From contig CM064502.1 of the NCBI GenBank assembly GCA_032716605.1, positions 40,024,626 to 40,088,625 of the forward strand: 64,000 nt of DNA, written 5' to 3'. Of this stretch, positions 44,131 to 55,178 are shown in pieces. Made by a program: the position numbers and the translations under genes. Within the stretch, counting starts at the first letter, position 1; each line of letters opens with the position of its first letter. The notes under the pieces were generated by a model. It saw nothing but the letters and a program-made list of their open reading frames with translations. It ran no database searches and was not told the DNA's origin. The stretch is from Paralithodes platypus. Lineage: Eukaryota > Arthropoda > Malacostraca > Decapoda > Lithodidae.

Positions 44131-44239
44131 GCTCTCATGCGTCCTTTGTTCCAGGGGTTGCCAGGCTGAGAATCGTTATGCAGAAGTTGGTTACTCTGCC
44201 CACCTTCCAGCATCCCCTTACCACAACTTTCCTGCACCA

Positions 44240-44330
44240 CACACAGGCACAACACAGCACACTCACTCACACGCACACACACCACACACTCACAATATAC
44301 ACAAACTGAAACACACACATATCCACACAC
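44240..44330. repeat. Degenerate (CA)n
   Basis: CA/CACA-rich stretch with scattered substitutions. Confidence 0.8.
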
Positions 44331-44439
44331 AGCCAAAATCCATTGTATAAACTTTCAATCATAGAATTAATGATACTTGCATTAATTGTTCGCTTCAATA
44401 TATGTATTATATGGTGTACAATGAAAGAACTGTATATAT

Positions 44440-45082
44440 ATATTTTGTTTCTATGTGGATGAGGGAGACACAAAGCAGAACTGCCTGTAACGAGTGACTT
44501 CCTCAGTTGAAAGAGTGACAGGGCCAAAATCAAGGAATGTTCGAGCCTTCATAGGATGAGGGAAAGATGGATTCAGGGAGAGAGTTCCAGAGTTCAGCTG
44601 TTGAATAGAAGAAGATTTGGGAATATCGTTTTACTCTTGGATTAGAGAGTTGCACATAGTAGGGATGGGATTTTGTTACAAGACGGGTGCTACATACTCT
44701 ACGGAGAAGAGGTGGTATACACTGAGAGAGCTCTGAGGAACATTGATTATTGTAATAGCAGTAGAATAGCGAGAGAGATGCAACACTGTGGCGAAGAGAG
44801 AGAGATTGCAAAGAGTCAGTGAGTGGACGTGAGTTAATGAGACGAAAGGCTTTCTTTTCTACTTTGTCTAGAAGTGCTGTGTGAGAGGATCCTCCCCACA
44901 CATGCGAACAATACTCAATACATGGACACACTGTGCCCCTGTACAGGGCAAGAAGCTGTGCAAGAGTAAAGAACCCCCGGAGGCGGTTGAGCACACCCAG
45001 CTTCTGGGAAGCTGTTTTAGCAAGGGTGGAAATATGATCTTTCCAAGTGAGATCAGGAGAAAAAGAGATTCCTAGAATAATA
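44440..45082 (-). pseudogene. LINE family B, 3' fragment
   Basis: The minus strand from 45082 encodes only the RT C-terminal region. MLNRLRGFFTLAQLLALYRG, IEYCSHVWGGSSHTALL, LINSRPLTDSLQSLSL and AELWNSLPESIFPSSY are in one open frame (44994-44530). The 3' UTR follows, ending next to TATATATATATTTTG at about 44440. The 5' break at 45082 joins Ty3/Gypsy sequence. Confidence 0.85.
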
Positions 45083-45790
45083 AGAGAAGATGACCTGTGG
45101 GCAGCCTGGTGCGGACAAAGTCTTCAGTTCTCTTACTGACCCGCAACAGACTGTTCCAGAGCCTGAAGGTATCCATGCAGACTTTGACTTGTCATATAGC
45201 CTATCCAACTTTCAGTATAATTCAGTAGCTTGGGGGGAATTACCATCTAAACTATGTCATCTTCCCTTTGATCAAGCGAACCAACTAATCTCTGTTTTAT
45301 CTCAGCCTCCCAGTGTGTTCCGTGATACTCCAGGGCTCACTTCTTTGACCTTGCACGACATCGACGTAGGGGATGCAACTCCCATTAAACTATCCCCCTA
45401 CCGTGTCTCGCCACAACGCAGGAGTATACTGCAGGTCGAGCTTGACTTCATGTTTTCAACCAAGCTGATCACAAGGGCCTTAAGCCAGTGGAGTAGTCCG
45501 GTCATACTTGTGCCAAAGCCAGACGGGAGCCATAGGTTATGTATGGACTATTGGCAAGTTAATGCTGTCACAAAGAACGATACCTACCCACTGCCACAGA
45601 TCAAAGATTGCATTTACCAGGTTGGCCTCATACAGCAGTAAGTTTAACTTAATGAGAGGATTTTGGCAATTAGCTCTCCCTTGTAGCGAGGTAAATATCA
45701 TGTTTTAGTATTGCGCTTTTAAGCCTTCAGCTGTGAGATGCCTTGCAGTTCGAATAACGCTCCAGCTACGTTCCGGCTATGTTCTGATGT
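45083..45790 (+). pseudogene. Ty3/Gypsy pol fragment (N-terminal RT)
   Basis: The plus frame 45090-45641 encodes the region entering the RT of a Ty3/Gypsy retrotransposon. VFRDTPGLTSLTLHDIDVGD and PIKLSPYRVSPQRR are followed by LSQWSSPVILVPKPDGSHR, LCMDYWQVNAVTKNDTYPLP and QIKDCIYQVG. The usual R of DYR is W. Near 45625 the frame shifts, and the motif A region continues as KFNLMRGFWQLALP, where the catalytic Asp (normally D-L) is Asn. Beyond 45710 only traces remain. The C-terminal RT, RNase H and integrase are missing. Inactive. Confidence 0.85.
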
Positions 45791-45927
45791 GGTACCTGGA
45801 GACGTTGCCTACTTTGGGTGATATCCTTATTATATCCTCATTATAATCTTGCTGTTGCCAATCTGGTGGTGAATCTATTGATGTATTATGTTTAATATTA
45901 TGTACTATACTCCTTAAACTCTTTTCT

Positions 45928-46680
45928 AGGGGGGAGGTCTGACATACGGAGCCCTGTATGTTAATTTAAGAGTTAGAATTAGAGTTGAAGGAGTGTCAAA
46001 CTACCCCAGCGGCGAAGCAGACCAGCGAGCGAACCAGCGAGTGGGAAACCAGCTCGCCCGCATACCAGCAAACAAGCCTTCACACCTGCGTGCATCATAG
46101 GGGACCCTGCAAACTACTTTGATGACCCGACGCTATGACGTATGATCGACGCCAGGAGACCCCATTGGTCCACGCACCTGCTATGCAACTCGAGGAGCTA
46201 TGATAGGGGCGCGCACCATCACTCGCCTCCTGGTTCGTTCCTACACCATCATTGTTTAGTATATAAGAACCGAGTAGTGGGCATTCAAATCAGTCTCATT
46301 TGGAGTTGGGGAAGGTGAACTTGCAGCTGGAGGAAGACGGGGTGAAGTATTTTAATGGGTTTGTGACTGTCAGTCAGATTATATAAGTGTGTGTTAAGTG
46401 TGTTCCGTGTAAACACTTACGTTATGTTGGTTAGTGAGATATGTGATTGGGAATTAACGTTGAACGCTACTATTATGTACGTAACTATTTGATTGGGAAT
46501 TAACGTTAACGCTACTATTATGTACTTAACTATTTGATTGGGAATTAACGTTGAACGCTACTATTATGGACGTAACTATTTGATTGGGAATTAACGTTAA
46601 CGCTACTATTATGTACTTAACTATTTGATTGGGAATTAACGTTGACGCTATTATTATGTACTTAACTATTTTAGTTGACT
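45928..46680 (+). mobile_element. Probable Ty3/Gypsy polypurine tract and LTR
   Basis: AGGGGGGAGGT at 45928-45938 looks like a polypurine tract, followed at 45940 by TGACATACGGAGCCCTG, a plausible LTR start. A TATA-box-like TATATAAG lies at 46260-46267. The right end of the LTR was not found and no second LTR is present, so this is the decayed 3' end of the same or a related Gypsy element after an internal deletion. Confidence 0.5.
46443..46672. repeat. 45-46-bp tandem repeat with alternating subtypes
   Basis: Five copies of a unit starting GATTGGGAATTAACGTT. Odd copies read GTTGAACGC or GTTGACGC, even copies GTTAACGC; TACGTAAC and TACTTAAC also alternate. The array therefore grew partly as a 91-bp dimer. 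Confidence 0.9.
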
Positions 46681-47553
46681 AACTTGTGGACTAAAGCAAC
46701 TCTTTAAGTAATTGGGTTATGATGAAAGTAATACTATTGTTTTATATTAATACTTACGAGTTCTTTCATTTTCTTTTAATTAAGCTTACATTGCTTAACG
46801 GTGTTTAGTACGGTGATACTATTGTCTCTTATTAGTAATATCGCCATAGACTAACATGGCTGTTTTAATGTTACTTCTAGTGATTTCCTAAGCTGAAGAA
46901 AATTCTTTTAGCTTCAAAATATTATTTTTGCTTTTCATATTATTTGAGTGAGACCTGAATCGAATCTATGAAGCGATCCTGTAACTTAATTTACTCCTAA
47001 TCAAACCTCAATGTTACGTGGTTAAGAAATACATTTAACTAATTATTAAATATATATCTAACTTTTTATGTGACTTTGATATAAATCCTGTTGATAATAA
47101 TAATATAATACTGTTAACGTAAGACAAGAACCATGAATAATTACATTAAATATAAATAAAAGGACATAAGAAAACTATCTATTCATTTAAAAAAGGGTAA
47201 GAGACAGAAATATTCTTACTTTAATATTTATCTTTCAAGACTTTTTATATAATTAATAGTCCTTCTTTAGATATAACTTCTTCGGTTCATAACCATAGCC
47301 TACTAAACTTCGGTTAAATAATAATTCTTTATAAATACTACATGACTTTAATTAGTTTCAGTATTTTTCATAATTAAAGAGTATCAGTCAATAAAGGATA
47401 CCAAGTTCTAAGTGCCAAAAGGAAAGGAAGCAACAACAGGAAATAATGTTATTAGATTTTACTTTTGTTTTGCCTTCAGCTGACTGATACCTTAATATAT
47501 ATCTCTGTGCTATCTAGATTCATCAAGTTAACCACTTGAGGATCAAGATACGT

Positions 47554-47555
<2 letters not shown>
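46675..47555. other. Unassigned AT-rich DNA
   Basis: No gene. TTAA-CCACTTGAGGATC at 47528-47543 could be a piggyBac-type terminus but has no visible partner. Confidence 0.4.
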
Positions 47556-47559
<4 letters not shown>

Positions 47560-47618
<59 letters not shown>

Positions 47619-47953
47619 TATAATATAATTCGTGTTTAAGTATTTATGTATGTTATGCCCCTCCCCATCCCCCCTCCTCCCCCTTCCCCTCCCTCCCCCA
47701 TTATACCCCCCTCCCCCTCCCCCCATATATTTATATATATATAATATAATTTGTGTTTATGTATTTATGTATGTTATGCCCCCTCCCCCTCCCCCTTCCT
47801 CCCCCATTATATCCTCTCCCCCCTCTTCCCCCTGCCCCCCATATACAATATATTATTATTAGGCTAGTATCTATTTATTAAATATTATTATTCTACTCCT
47901 CTCCTCCCCCTCCCCTCACCCCCACCCCCCACCCCCCCTTCCCCCTCCCCCTG
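47560..47953. repeat. (TA)n, then duplicated polypyrimidine tract
   Basis: (TA)n to about 47625, then two tandem copies (about 47625-47740 and 47741-47845) of a unit with TATTTATGTATGTTATGCCC followed by C/T-only sequence. A third C-rich tract lies at 47898-47953. The minus strand has many runs of three or more G, suitable for G-quadruplexes. Confidence 0.9.
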
Positions 47954-47973
47954 GACGACTCCATAATTACCCA

Positions 47974-49434
47974 ACGTTTCGCAAGACCATGCAGGTCTCC
48001 AAGTTCCAAGCCTTGCTGAGCAATTTCCACACATTCAACAGCAAGGCAGTCATCAAGCAGACCAAAGACAGGCTGAGGGTTTAACGGAGTCCCTGCAATG
48101 CATGGGTTACAAGTTGTTCATGGACAACTTTTACAACTCAGTTGACCTGTGCCACCACATGCTCACACACCACCAGATCTATGTGTGTGGCACCCTGAGG
48201 CTTGACAGGGGCTCCGAAGCGGTTGCGCGACATTGCCCATGCAGCGACACTGGAAGACGATGCAATAGAGGCGATGAACAACGGCACAACCCTAGTGATG
48301 CTTTGGAAAGACAAACGGATTGTCAACATGGTGTCCACCTTCCACGACCAGAGCACCATTCCAAAGCAGTCCTTTGTCAAGAAGAAGGTACAAGGCAGGT
48401 GGCAGCGTAGTCGCAAGAACATCATGAAACCCGTTTGTGTTGACGACTACAACCGCCACATGGGTGGGGTGGATCATTTCGATCAGATGATCCAGTACTA
48501 CCCCCTCCAGCGAAGGACGGTCAAATGGACGAAGAAGATCATATTCTACTTCATCCAAATGGCCCTCTTCAATGCCTTCGTACTCTTCAAGAAGTGCAAC
48601 CCCCGCAGGAAGATGACTATGCTGGCGTTCCAGGAAAGCGTAGTTCGTTCCGTGTTGTACTTCAACCCTGCAGAGTGGCCTTTGTCGGGGAGACGCATCC
48701 GGCGTGCACAGGATTTGCCGGAAGGTCAGTATGAGCCATGCGCCCGTCTCAGGCGAGGCAGGCGGCGTCAGCAATCTTCAGGAAGCTCAGCTGGGTCGCC
48801 CCACCGGACGACAATCCAGACTCCCCATCCGCTCCTGCTGATGATCCTGGCACTCCTCCTGGTGCTCCTGCTGCTGGTGAAGGCGTTGGGGGAGCACTCC
48901 TTCATGACCCCCCCCCCCTCACCAGGTCCAGATGCTGCTGCTGCTGCTGTTGCCGTCGGGGGAGCACTCGCTGAGAATGCACCCCAGGCGGCACCAGTAT
49001 CGGACGATGCTACTGATGATGAGGAGCAAGTGGATGTCCTACCACTTGACCCCCCCGCACCATTAGTACCGGGTGCAGCTGCTGCTGCTGGTGGCGGTCG
49101 GGAAGCACCCGTCGTGGATGCCAACTGTGCTCCTCTAGTAATGGACGTTCAAGCTAGGGCTCAGGCACCAAGAGGCCGTCGGAGAGGTCCTCTTCGAGGA
49201 AGGGGTTCCAAGCCACGTCCTGTTGTACTGGACCATGACCGGTACAACAGGAACTTGGAACACGTTCTCGAGAAGAACCCTTACGGAAAGCGAAGGCGGT
49301 GCCATCTGTGTTACACGAAGGACCAAATTCGCAAGGACACAAGCTTTCGATGCAAGTCTTGCCTCGTTTGCCTCTGCATCGATGTCAATGGTTGGTTCAA
49401 CAAGTACCATCAACTCGATGCAGATGTCCTATAG
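47974..49434 (+). pseudogene. piggyBac transposase, internally deleted and frameshifted
   Basis: DDE transposase of the piggyBac superfamily. Segment 1 (47974-48081) reads TFRKTMQVSKFQALLSNFH, the region before the catalytic core, and ends at a stop. Segment 2, in another frame, reads ESLQCMGYKLFMDNFYNS (second catalytic Asp in MDNFY) and ICGT-type VCGTLRLDRG. A one-base shift near 48205 leads into segment 3, open to 49434. Segment 3 has GGVDHFDQMIQYYPLQRRT (third Asp), the KW..KIIF block, a long Ala/Gly/Pro-rich stretch of about 200 residues, and a C-terminal zinc finger CHLC...CKSCLVCLC...YH. The region with the first catalytic Asp is deleted between segments 1 and 2, so it is inactive. Confidence 0.9.
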
Positions 49435-49448
49435 CCAGGATCTTTGCA

Positions 49449-49635
49449 CGATTCATTCATTCATTTATGCATTCTCCTTTTCACCTTCATTATTCCTTTC
49501 CAATCACTATCACCCATTCATTAATTCAGTCTTTATGCATTCTTCCATTCACCTTCATCACCCTTTCATTCACCTTCATCACCCTTTCATTCATTCATTC
49601 AATCATTAAATAATTCATTCATTCATTCAATCATC
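49449..49635. repeat. ATTC-rich tandem repeats
   Basis: Runs of ATTC, with CATTCACCTTCATCACCCTT repeated twice. It follows the piggyBac stop directly. Confidence 0.85.
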
Positions 49636-49639
49636 ACTT

Positions 49640-49850
49640 CAGAGGTTCGGGGTCCACCTTCAATCACCCACCTTCATTTCACCCATCATCACCATAAAAA
49701 AAGAAATAAAAATAAAAAAAAAGAAGCACAAGTCAATTTTTACTACAATTTGCACTACAGTGGATATAGGCCTCCTGGGGAAACCACTCTTAAAAAAATA
49801 ACGAGTCAAGTGCAGTACCTCTTTGGGTGGCTTGGAAATTTGCACATATT
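49640..49850. other. Unassigned DNA
   Basis: No feature besides an A-rich tract at 49697-49723. Confidence 0.5.
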
Positions 49851-49852
49851 TC

Positions 49853-49946
49853 TCTGGTTTGACACCTTATATATATATATATATATATGCTATATATAAA
49901 TACACACAATCACACATTGTTTTTACCATTATTTGTTTTGACACCT

Positions 49947-50023
<77 letters not shown>

Positions 50024-50097
50024 ACACACATACATTACCATTACCATTTACCATTCCTTATATTTTGTTTGACACCTTGTATATATATATATGCATT
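49853..50097. repeat. Three-fold repeat of TTTGACACCTTG/TA-array unit
   Basis: TTTGACACCTT followed by (TA)n occurs at about 49858, 49938 and 50070, separated by CACACA and ACCATTA-rich spacers. The middle TA array contains TATATACCGGTATATA. Confidence 0.85.
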
Positions 50098-50182
50098 AAT
50101 TTATTTTATTTACGTGTACAATAGAATTATTTCTGAATTTATTACCTGAAGATAACCTAGCTTTCTTATTTTGTTTTTTCAG

Positions 50183-50236
50183 TGTCAACCCTGGAGCCAT
50201 CTCCCTTCTCGTTGGAAAGGGTTGTGGCCCTACCAG
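50183..50236 (+). other. Candidate 54-base internal exon
   Basis: TTATTTTGTTTTTTCAG precedes and GTAAGTA follows a 54-base segment (18 codons, no stop in any plus frame). Both splice signals fit animal consensus well. Its CQPWSHLPSRWKGLWPYQ reading and the other two readings match no family I know. No neighbouring exon could be paired with it, so it may be a lone host exon or chance. Confidence 0.3.
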
Positions 50237-50239
50237 GTA

Positions 50240-51180
50240 AGTAAAATTGACAACCTTCATGACTGACATGTCTTCTATGAACATTATACAATTATTGGCA
50301 AGGAAAATTATATAAAAGTGTTGTATATTGTGGCAAAGAATATACAACTGTATAAACATTCTCATATATTTTCTTAACAATAACAATGCCTGGAAACAAT
50401 TGCACATAGCTCACGAACCAATTACGCTATATTATTTTGGTTTTCACCATTGGAAAGAGCACAATTTTCCGATTCCGGTGATATATACAGTTAAATACGT
50501 ATCCGAGCAAATAACGCAACGACGAGGTGGGGAACAGCTCGGAACCCGGCTAGCATCGCCGTAACAGAGACGGGTGAAGCGTAAATATTCGCATTTTGGC
50601 TCTTCATTTCAAATATTCATAGCGCAAAAAGTATTTGTCCTAGGAACTTCTAGTTTGTTTTATATTCATCAGCATTATTTGCCGTATTCATACAGCCTAA
50701 ATTTAAAATCATACACTTCGTAGCAACGAAATAAATTGATTTTTTTTAAACCATATAAATCAAAATCATATTTTTTTTTTCGGTCACTGCTTGAGAACTA
50801 TTGAAGATAAACAATTTTTGTTTTCAGATTTGGAAAGAGGAGAACAAATATTATTATTTGAGCAAAACAAAATATATGGTCATCACTCACAATTTCGAGA
50901 TAAGACAGTGTGAAGACAATTGCATGGGAAATAATTGCATTCCGGAGTCATTAACACTTTCATATTTCGATTTATTTAAACAAAAATTGTTTTATCATGT
51001 ACTATAAATATTCCTCTTTCCATTGACATATGATACATCACAATAAACAGCATTCTGGTGGATGGAAATCGAGAAAAATATAAGGCTTCGACAACACTCA
51101 TGAGCCAAATTCAAGACCCAAAAGCCATGTCAAGCGCCTCCTCGGACTTACTGGAACATAATATGTCTGAAGGAGTTAAA
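50240..51180. other. Unassigned AT-rich DNA
   Basis: A frame at 50801-51007 (68 codons, preceded by TTTTTGTTTTCAG at about 50827) is the only candidate coding stretch. It has no recognisable domain. Confidence 0.35.
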
Positions 51181-51184
51181 GTTA

Positions 51185-51459
51185 CCAGTGAATAAAATAT
51201 AAGCTTTCATTTAAGTTCAAGAAGAGTGTCAAAAAACATTAACAAAACAAGAAATGCTTAACTATGATTCTCACCCAAAGATAAACACAATTCAATGGAA
51301 TTTGGATACCCTAGGAAGTAATGCTTATTAGACTGAACAAATGATTGTGATTCAGCCAATCAGGATATTTAGTAGCCCTGGCTATAATGATCCGAGTCCT
51401 TGGCACCTTTTTTTGACACTCTTCTTGTACTTGAATGAAAGCTTATATTTTATTCAGGT
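51185..51459. mobile_element. MITE with about 48-bp inverted ends (275 bp)
   Basis: Left TGAATAAAATATAAGCTTTC with AAGAAGAGTGTCAAAAAA pairs with right TTTTTTTGACACTCTTCTTG and GAAAGCTTATATTTTATTCA. Only a few mismatches occur over 48 positions. The interior lacks coding frames. No clear target duplication is visible, so the superfamily is open. Confidence 0.85.
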
Positions 51460-52180
51460 CAGGGGTAAATAATTTGGTCAATAAGTCAATTGATTTATTT
51501 TTCGATTTTACCCATATTTCACCAAATAAATAACATGAGTTATTGATTGCACTGATATTATTTTGACCTAATTTGAAAACCTAAAAAGTTCCAATGAGTA
51601 ACATTACATGGCATGGTCACAGGCGAAAAGGCCATTTTGAATAGTATTACCAGTACCAACAAATTTCAGAGGAATATCGACTTGATTATTGCGAAGGTCA
51701 GACAAACGAAAACAAATACTTCCTATAATGAGAAAGATCAAAGTACTGTATGTGAGCAATATTTTTATTTATTTTTCAGTCTACATATTCACTACACAAG
51801 ATGCTGGTAATATTGATATTATTCAGGCCAAATGTTGAATATATATTTCAAGAACAAAGGTCAATATTAAAAATGGTTTAGTATTTCCAATACTGAGTAA
51901 TAGAGTATTACTCGCCTATACAAAATCAGTGTGAGAAAAATCATTCTACTCTAAGGTTAAGGTCAGGTGAACATTTTGTAAGGTGAATATATAAATTATT
52001 TATGTTAACATTCATACAGTTGGAAATTATATGTAACTGAAAGTGATTTATTCGTTAACAAAAGTAATAAAGGTGAAGATAGATAAATAAAGTCAAAGAA
52101 CACTATTACTCTAATATCTTCTACACTGAAGGATGAATTTTCAGATGTTTTCTTTATGTTGTAACATGTATGCAAACAGG
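51460..52180. other. Unassigned DNA
   Basis: No feature recognised. Confidence 0.5.
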
Positions 52181-52184
52181 AGAC

Positions 52185-52547
52185 AAAAGGCTTATTATCT
52201 GCCTGTAACGAGTGGCCCATGCATTTTTGAAGAGTGACAGTGTCGTAGGAACAGGGAAAAGATAGACTAAAGGAGAGAGAGAGAGTGCCAGAGTTTATTT
52301 GTTGAGTGGAAGAAAGACTGGGAAAATTGATTCTCTCGTGGGTTAGAAAGGTGAACGGGTAAGGGGTATGTGTTGAAACGCAGGTACCACCTACCCTCTG
52401 TAAAGGAGGAGGTTTTCACTGAGAAAGCTCTAAAGAGCATTGATTATTGTAATAGCAGTAGAAGAGGGAGATAAATGTAACATAGTGGCATATAGAGAGA
52501 GATTGTAAGGAATTAGTAAGAGGAGATGGGTTGATGAGAGTTATATG
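52185..52547 (-). mobile_element. LINE family B, 3' UTR and C-terminal fragment
   Basis: Aligned by eye with 44440-44830 and 62985-63390: ACAAAAGGC, CTGCCTGTAACGAGTG, GAAGAGTGACAG, AGGAGAGAGAGAG, GCATTGATTATTGTAATAGC and GTAGAAGAGG. It has diverged more than the other copies. Frame destroyed. Confidence 0.7.
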
Positions 52548-52549
52548 TG

Positions 52550-52874
52550 GCACACATATGTGATTTGCCAATACAACGGTCATACGCAAGCAAGAAATGT
52601 AATCCTACAAAAAAGGTAGGGTGAATGTTGTTTATATAAATAATACTCACAAATCAGCAACCTCACTGTGTAAGGTGCTGATCACATAAACATCGTCATG
52701 ACCGAACCTTTTATCAATATTTCAATAATCAAAGTCAGCGTCAAGTCAAAGTTCAATTCAGGGATGTATAAAAATTGTCTCCTAATTGAAAGATAAATTT
52801 AATGGCTATATAATTTTGGATTGCCTATCAAGTGACAGGCAAAACTATGAATACATTCTAGTAAAGTTCACACA
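52550..52874. other. Unassigned DNA
   Basis: No feature recognised. Confidence 0.5.
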
Positions 52875-52878
52875 TTAA

Positions 52879-53358
52879 CACCTTACGAGCGGCCTATGCG
52901 GTTTATTTATGTGTACCGCACAGCGGGGTGTTTTTAGCCAAAATAGGGCTGTTTATGTGATCATTTTCATGCCTAAATAAGACCCAGAACGTAAAACAAG
53001 TACCTATCCCTGAAAGGGCATAAACAGAGCTTTCGAATGACACCATAACGATCCTTGTATGATGGATAGTTTTCTTGCAATAACCGTGCAACGCGAGTGC
53101 AAAAAGCAGGTAATTCGGTACTTTCAGTACATAATTGAGTATGTAGCGAGTGAGAGAGGGAGGAGGGAGCTGAGATTTGTGTCAGTAGGTTCGCCGCGGT
53201 GGTCTGGAGCAGTCATACGCTCGCTAGTCTCCTGCCACCACTTGTCTCTCTCTCTCAGCCACATTACGTGCTGAAATTGCCACTCGAGTTATGTCGAGCG
53301 CCGCCACATAGTCCAGCTTTATTTAACTCGACTTATGTTGCTCGCCGCTAATTAAGGG
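52879..53358 (+). mobile_element. MITE-1 copy 6 (480 bp)
   Basis: Flanked by TTAA at 52875-52878 and 53359-53362. It is very close to copy 1 (same length, GAGCGGCCTATGCGGTTTAT at the left end, CTCGACTTATG near the right end). Non-coding. Confidence 0.9.
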
Positions 53359-53414
53359 TTAAGGTCATATGATAAGGTAAATATAGCATTCTTTCAACTG
53401 TGCATTTCAATTTG

Positions 53415-54715
53415 TGATCGCCAGAATGGCTTCCTTGGGGGTCGCCCTACTGGTGATCTTCTTCCATATCTTACTAACTATTGGTCAACCTCCTTTCGAA
53501 ACTTCGGCGAGATCCTTTTTACTGTGCCAGACATGTTGATGGCCTTCGATATAATCGGGCACAAATCTCTAATTAATAAACTAAACTCCTTCAGTTTTTA
53601 TCCCTCCATCTGTGCCTTTATCTACATTTTCCTTTCTGGCCGTTCCATAGCTGCGGTTGTGAACAGCCATTGTTCTCTTCCTCAACCTATCTTCCCCAGA
53701 GTTCCTCAAAGGTCTATCTTATCTCCAGTGTTCTTTCTAATCTATTTAATATTCAATAGTTATCTCCGCAACTGTACCTCCAGTCCCATGCACTCATATG
53801 CTGAAGACTCTACCTTACACAATTCATCTAGTTTTTCACAGCAACTAAACATGCAATTCACTCCAAAACTCACGTAACAAGGCCTTGGCAAGCCTATCTT
53901 CTGATCTTTCTTTCTCTGATTGGGGCAGAGAAAACCTTGTTACTTTCAATGCTTCGAAAACTCCATTTCTCCATCTGTCTACTCGTCACAACCTTCCGCA
54001 AGACTATCAATTACTCCTTCATCGTCTCTCGACATTCTGAGTGTCTCTTTTTCTTCTGATCTCTCTTGGAAAGACCGTAATAACCACTCTTACTAAAACA
54101 GCTGCCCAGAAGCTGAGTGTGCTCAACTACCTCCGGAGGTTCTTTACCCCTGCACAGCTTCTTGCTCAGTACAGGGGCAGAGTGCGTCCAAATATTGAGT
54201 ATTGTTCGCATGCATGGGGAGGATCCTCTCACACAAAGCACTTCTAGACATAGTAAAACAGAAAGTCTTGCATCTCATTTACTCACGTCCACTCACCAAT
54301 TCTCTACAATCTCTCTCTCTTTGTCGCAATGTTGCATCTCTCCCACTATGTTACCGCTATTACAGTATTCGTGGTTCCTCAGAGCTTTTTGAGGGTATAC
54401 CATTTACGTATAGCATATAACACCTGACTTGTAACACAATCCCACCCCTACTCTGTGGAAATCGCCAACCCATGAGTAAAACGATATTCCCAATCTTTCT
54501 TCTATGCAACAGCTGAGCTCTGGAACTCTCTCCCTGAATTCATCTTTCCCTCATCCTATGACTTGAATTGCTTCAAACTCCGTGTGTCCTGACATTTTTG
54601 GCTAGTACATTCCTTCATTCTGGTCCTGTCACTCTCTCAACTCTAAGGAAGGCAATCGTCACAAGCAATTTTGCCTTTTGTCTCCCTCATCCAAATAGAA
54701 AATATGATATGATCT
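53415..54715 (+). pseudogene. LINE family B RT, plus strand, decayed
   Basis: Begins within the RT at NGFLGGRPTGDLLPYL and runs to the 3' UTR. Motif A has lost its Asp context (TVPDMLMAFDIIGHKSL); motif B is RVPQRSILSPVFF; motif C reads SYAEDSTLH, so the catalytic YADD has become YAED. Later segments in shifted frames: NYLRRFFTPAQLLAQYRGRV, EYCSHAWGGSSHTK and ELWNSLPEFIFPSSYD. It ends near 54715 with CCAAATAGAAAATATGATA. Clearly inactive. Confidence 0.85.
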
Positions 54716-54719
54716 CATC

Positions 54720-55175
54720 CTGTACAAACGTTTTTAGTGACCTTTTGGAGAGAACAAACTGTCTGCATGTTGAAAAAGTACTTACAGGTTTTGCTAGTGG
54801 TGGTTTCACCAAAATTAATGTAATTTTCCATTGGCCGACAATGAGAATGTGATCGGAAACCCATGAGAGAATCATGACAGTTGATATTAAAGAGAGCCGA
54901 TAACCAGTATTACCATAATAAAAGTGCTTCAACATCCGTGCTTCAGTCTCTCCATGGAGGGTGGTCATTATTCGTTGCGAATATATAGAGATAATGAGTT
55001 TTATTGTATCCATATTGTTCAAAGAACCAATGTACTTACCCACAATGCCTACAAAGGCATTGGTATATGTGAGGTATTTGCAAACAATACTACACTAAAT
55101 ATTGTTGACAACGAGCAAATTTTTCTGATATATTTTTGTTTCTTTCTGGGATAAGTTAGTTATTAAGATATGTAT
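54720..55175. other. Unassigned DNA
   Basis: No feature recognised. Confidence 0.5.
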
Positions 55176-55178
55176 AAA

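Noticed and set aside
43205..44309. Cys/Phe/Leu-rich frames on plus and Lys/His/Thr-rich frame on minus
   Set aside because: By-products of the 20-bp minisatellite; three frames are equally open.
45090..45641. Active Gypsy polyprotein
   Set aside because: Only the RT entry region remains; motif A Asp is Asn, a frameshift follows, and RNase H and integrase are absent.
48292..49413. Long minus-strand frames opposite the piggyBac relic
   Set aside because: GC-rich coding DNA leaves antisense frames open. They have no domain, while the plus strand carries clear transposase motifs.
50801..51007. Second exon paired with 50183-50236
   Set aside because: A CAG follows a T-rich tract at 50827, but the donor is missing and the frame has no similarity to anything recognised. 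Pairing is unsupported.
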